This document shows, piece by piece, positions 7,440-8,939 of a DNA stretch of 8,939 bases; position 1 is the stretch's first letter; every line of letters begins with the position of its first letter. The notes under the pieces were generated by a model. It made no database searches. It worked only from the letters and a program-made list of their open reading frames with translations, and was not told the DNA's origin. A program made the translations under genes and the position numbers. This DNA is from Magnetococcales bacterium. Lineage in GTDB: Bacteria; Pseudomonadota; Magnetococcia; Magnetococcales; JADFYX01. The stretch lies in the NCBI GenBank assembly GCA_015232795.1, contig JADFYX010000091.1, positions 1 to 8,939 of the forward strand, in the 5' to 3' direction.

Positions 7440-8294
7440 TTAATTTGGTGAAACTGATTGCGAGGAGGAAGGCTCCTCGGCAACTGCTTTTTGTATAGTT
7501 TCTGGTTGAAAATTTCCCACTGCCGCATTTACTGAAACCGTGACCTCATTTGCCTTATCAGGCATATAAATCGCCATCTGTGCCGATACATTAGCAGCAG
7601 AATCTGGAACTGCTGACACGACTAAAGAGGCAATTTTGGCAGCAGAGTCTGGTGCAACTGTTGAGACTTGAACAACAATTTGAGCAGCATGCTGAGGTAC
7701 TGCATCGGCCACTTCAGCAGCCATATCTGAGACTATACCGGGTACTGCAGAACCAACTCCAGCAGCTACCGCTGCGGCTGAATCGGGAACGGCAGTTGCT
7801 ACCTCAACAGCAATTTCTGTTGCTGTATCAGGTAATGCAGTTGCCACAGCAGAGGCAACTGCCGTAGCAGAATCAGAAACTGCAGTTGAAACACCGACAG
7901 CAATTGCTACGGCGGATTCTGGCACTGCCGTGGCTACAGCAGCAGCAATTTGACCTGACAGTTGGGGCATATTTGAAGCCACCTCTGTGGCAATTGCTAC
8001 TGCCTCGTATGGAACAGCAGACGCAACCATAGAGACCATTCCGGCTACTTGATCCTGGGGAATAACTGCCGACACATAACCGGCAATGCCTGCTGCTAGA
8101 CTCGGATCAGTTATAGCGGTCTCTTCCACCAAAGTCTGAAGTGCCATGCCACCTTGTGTAACAGCGGCTTGCAACTCCAACTGTAGCTCAGGAGAAGCCT
8201 GTTTTACCAGTGCAGCATGAACATTTGTTGCAAGAAAAAACAGCCCCAAAAAAAACAGTAAAACTACCTTATCAAGCCGTAATTTAGTATCCAT
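7440..8294 (-). CDS. Secreted alanine-rich protein with tandem 15-residue repeats
   Basis: I do not recognise a named family. From the ATG at 8294 it has 284 residues and a clear signal peptide (MDTKLRLDK, a hydrophobic core, cleavage after NVHA at about 27). The ATG at 8318 adds eight residues, but GGGGTGGA lies six bases before the 8294 ATG, so I prefer the shorter form. Residues 64-259 are about thirteen tandem units of 15 residues (one of 16) with consensus PDSAxxIAxxVxxAV. The small and aliphatic positions fall on one side of a helix, so each unit probably forms a short amphipathic helix broken by Pro, perhaps stacking as a solenoid or fibre. The mature N-terminus (LQLELQAAVTQGG) and the Ser/Glu-rich end (EEPSSSQSVSPN) lie outside the repeats. 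There is no lipobox, C-terminal membrane helix or PEP-CTERM. It is first of four minus-strand genes, next to the barrel gene; a matrix or barrel-associated periplasmic role is only a guess. Confidence 0.82.
   Translation of the reverse strand: MDTKLRLDKVVLLFFLGLFFLATNVHAALVKQASPELQLELQAAVTQGGMALQTLVEETAITDPSLAAGIAGYVSAVIPQDQVAGMVSMVASAVPYEAVAIATEVASNMPQLSGQIAAAVATAVPESAVAIAVGVSTAVSDSATAVASAVATALPDTATEIAVEVATAVPDSAAAVAAGVGSAVPGIVSDMAAEVADAVPQHAAQIVVQVSTVAPDSAAKIASLVVSAVPDSAANVSAQMAIYMPDKANEVTVSVNAAVGNFQPETIQKAVAEEPSSSQSVSPN
7518..8105 (-). repeat. Degenerate tandem 45-base coding repeats (about 13 units)
   Basis: The region encodes consecutive Pro-led units: eleven of exactly 15 residues in a row (7518-8012), preceded by one of 16 and one of 15. 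Typical units are PDSAAAVAAGVGSAV and PDTATEIAVEVATAV. The DNA copies have diverged, so the array is old and held in register by selection on the protein rather than freshly expanded. Confidence 0.85.
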
Positions 8295-8367
8295 TGACTG
8301 TCCACCCCTCAGGTTCATAATAACTATACCTAAAATAAGCAGAGTATCTTTACCTTAGCTGATTACC

Positions 8368-8396
8368 AGTATACGCAAATTTTTTAATAATGCCTA
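8368..8396 (-). promoter_or_regulatory. Sigma-70-like promoter candidate for the repeat-protein gene
   Basis: Read on the minus strand: TAGGCA (-35, four of six matches) and TATACT (-10, five of six) separated by 17 bases. The start would fall near 8361, about 67 bases before the ATG at 8294. It may drive the four minus-strand genes. Such matches are common in AT-rich DNA, so support is modest. Confidence 0.35.
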
Positions 8397-8442
8397 CCAG
8401 ATTATTTAAATACATCTAATTCAAACAAAAACACCATGTTGT

Positions 8443-8459
8443 TTGGCGTTTTTCTTGCA
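8443..8459 (+). promoter_or_regulatory. Sigma-54 (-24/-12) promoter candidate for the export gene
   Basis: TTTGGCGTTTTTCTTGCA carries TGGC at -24 (GG at 8445-8446) and TTGCA at -12 (GC at 8457-8458) with the exact 12-base spacing sigma-54 requires. It has the same orientation and spacing as the element at 3184. Transcription would start near 8470 and leave a leader of about 167 bases before the Wza-type gene. The divergent 8295-8636 region holds no gene of its own that I can see. Confidence 0.65.
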
Positions 8460-8566
8460 TTAACTCTGTAGCGAATTATATATTATAAGTAGTGGGTAAT
8501 TTGTGTAATAGGGATATAACTGTTGCGTTTTGTGTCCAAGATTCTAAAGCCCAAGAGATACTATTT

Positions 8567-8586
8567 TGCGCTATATAGATAGCACA
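8567..8586 (+). other. Short hairpin in the export-gene leader
   Basis: TGCGCTAT and ATAGCACA pair with one mismatch around a four-base ATAG loop. The hairpin lies in the predicted untranslated leader, 50 bases before the start codon, and is followed by a T-rich stretch broken by A. It could act as an attenuator or stabilise the mRNA. The stem is short, and I could not match it to a known riboswitch, including the cyclic di-GMP classes. Confidence 0.25.
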
Positions 8587-8636
8587 GTTTAAGTTTTCTT
8601 TAAAAAAGAGCAAAACCATACAACAGAGCTAACGAT

Positions 8637-8939
8637 ATGTTTGTTAAAAAATTTTTCATATTATTTATCATATTGCAAATGCTGTTTGCCCCCATCGCCT
8701 ATGGTGATAGTTCTCTATCCAAATATCATTTGGGTAGTGGTGACATGATTGATATCCGGGTTTTTGATGAAAGTAAATTATCTTTTAAAACCACACTCAG
8801 TGATACAGGAACCATCTCTTTTCCCCTTTTGGGAGAGTTAAAAATTTCTGGAATGACACCAGGTGAGTTGGAAGATTATCTTGTAGATCAGCTCAAAGGA
8901 GAGGATAAATATCTAATCAATCCAAAAGTTTCTGTATCT
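8637..8939 (+). CDS. Wza-type polysaccharide export protein (3' partial)
   Basis: The first 101 residues of an outer-membrane polysaccharide export protein (Poly_export/SLBB family), which in Wza forms the channel for polymer leaving the cell. Residues 1-23 are a signal peptide (MFVKKFF, a hydrophobic run, cleavage near AYG). There is no lipobox Cys, so unlike E. coli Wza it does not appear lipid-anchored at the N-terminus. The mature start matches the family: YHLGSGDMIDIRVFDE (30-45), LSDTGTISFPLLGE (55-68), GMTPGELEDYL (73-83) and YLINPKVSVS (92-101). The SLBB domains and C-terminal helix would lie beyond the window. A GAG at 8626-8628 is the only Shine-Dalgarno-like sequence. The sigma-54-type promoter at 8443 likely drives it and any genes downstream. 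Confidence 0.93.
   Translation, partial: MFVKKFFILFIILQMLFAPIAYGDSSLSKYHLGSGDMIDIRVFDESKLSFKTTLSDTGTISFPLLGELKISGMTPGELEDYLVDQLKGEDKYLINPKVSVS

Noticed and set aside
7461..7479. Perfect 7-base stem (CGAGGAG / CTCCTCG, 5-base loop) near the end of the repeat-protein gene.
   Set aside because: It lies inside the coding sequence, encodes the EEPSSS tail, and is not followed by a U run on the coding strand, so it does not qualify as an intrinsic terminator.
7652..7867. Gln/Leu-rich open frame on the plus strand across the repeat gene.
   Set aside because: It is an antisense shadow of the alanine repeat codons, with no ribosome-binding site and only low-complexity content.
8348..8368. Shared word resembling GGTAA..AGCTA near both sigma-54-type promoters (minus strand here, plus strand at 3128-3138).
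   Set aside because: The match needs gaps and opposite orientations and lies at different distances from the promoters, so it is not good enough to propose a common activator site.
8464..8479. Possible RfaH ops-like word (GTAGCG) in the export-gene leader.
   Set aside because: Only six bases match the core of the longer ops element and the flanks differ, which is expected by chance.
1..8939. CRISPR arrays, tRNA or rRNA genes, insertion sequences, exosortase or PEP-CTERM proteins.
   Set aside because: None seen. The 45-base repeats are coding and diverged, no transposase-like or RNA-gene sequence appears, and the secreted proteins lack a C-terminal PEP motif with membrane helix and basic end.

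Overview
The window is part of a surface polysaccharide (exopolysaccharide or O-antigen type) locus from a Gram-negative bacterium. This rests on an undecaprenyl-phosphate sugar-1-phosphate transferase, an outer-membrane beta-barrel, a Wza-type export protein, Sec signal peptides, and two promoter-like sequences of the sigma-54 (-24/-12) class. The DNA looks AT-rich by eye and its intergenic stretches are A/T-dense. The VpsP-like and BBP2-like genes suggest a proteobacterium, but the genus cannot be read from this sequence.

Layout. (1) Positions 1-2933, plus strand: a 5'-truncated WecA/WbpL-type transferase, then a complete WbpM/CapD-type membrane UDP-sugar 4,6-dehydratase. This pair makes a 6-deoxy-amino sugar precursor and loads the first sugar phosphate onto the lipid carrier. 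(2) 2934-3261: intergenic. It holds a 154-base stretch with no G at all, which resembles a Rho loading region, followed by an imperfect dyad and a good sigma-54-type promoter. (3) 3262-3474, plus strand: an unrecognised 70-residue single-pass membrane protein. (4) 3484-8294, minus strand, in transcription order: a secreted alanine-rich protein built from about thirteen 15-residue repeats, a BBP2-like outer-membrane barrel, a receiver protein with a periplasmic Cache-like sensor, and a VpsP-like membrane protein interrupted by a frameshift at a run of ten G. (5) 8295-8636: a divergent control region with a second sigma-54-type promoter facing right and a sigma-70-like candidate facing left. (6) 8637-8939, plus strand: the first 101 codons of a Wza-type export protein, cut by the window end.

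The genes read as one envelope system: precursor and initiation enzymes, an outer-membrane export or anchoring part, a VpsP-like accessory protein, and a sensor-regulator. Three points stand out. Two well-spaced sigma-54-type promoters lie in one locus, so expression probably depends on an enhancer-binding activator not seen here. The homopolymer in the VpsP-like gene could be a phase-variation switch. The receiver/Cache protein has an unusual order, with the cytoplasmic receiver first, then one membrane helix, then the periplasmic sensor, and no recognisable output domain. The repeat protein and the 70-residue membrane protein have no function I can assign.
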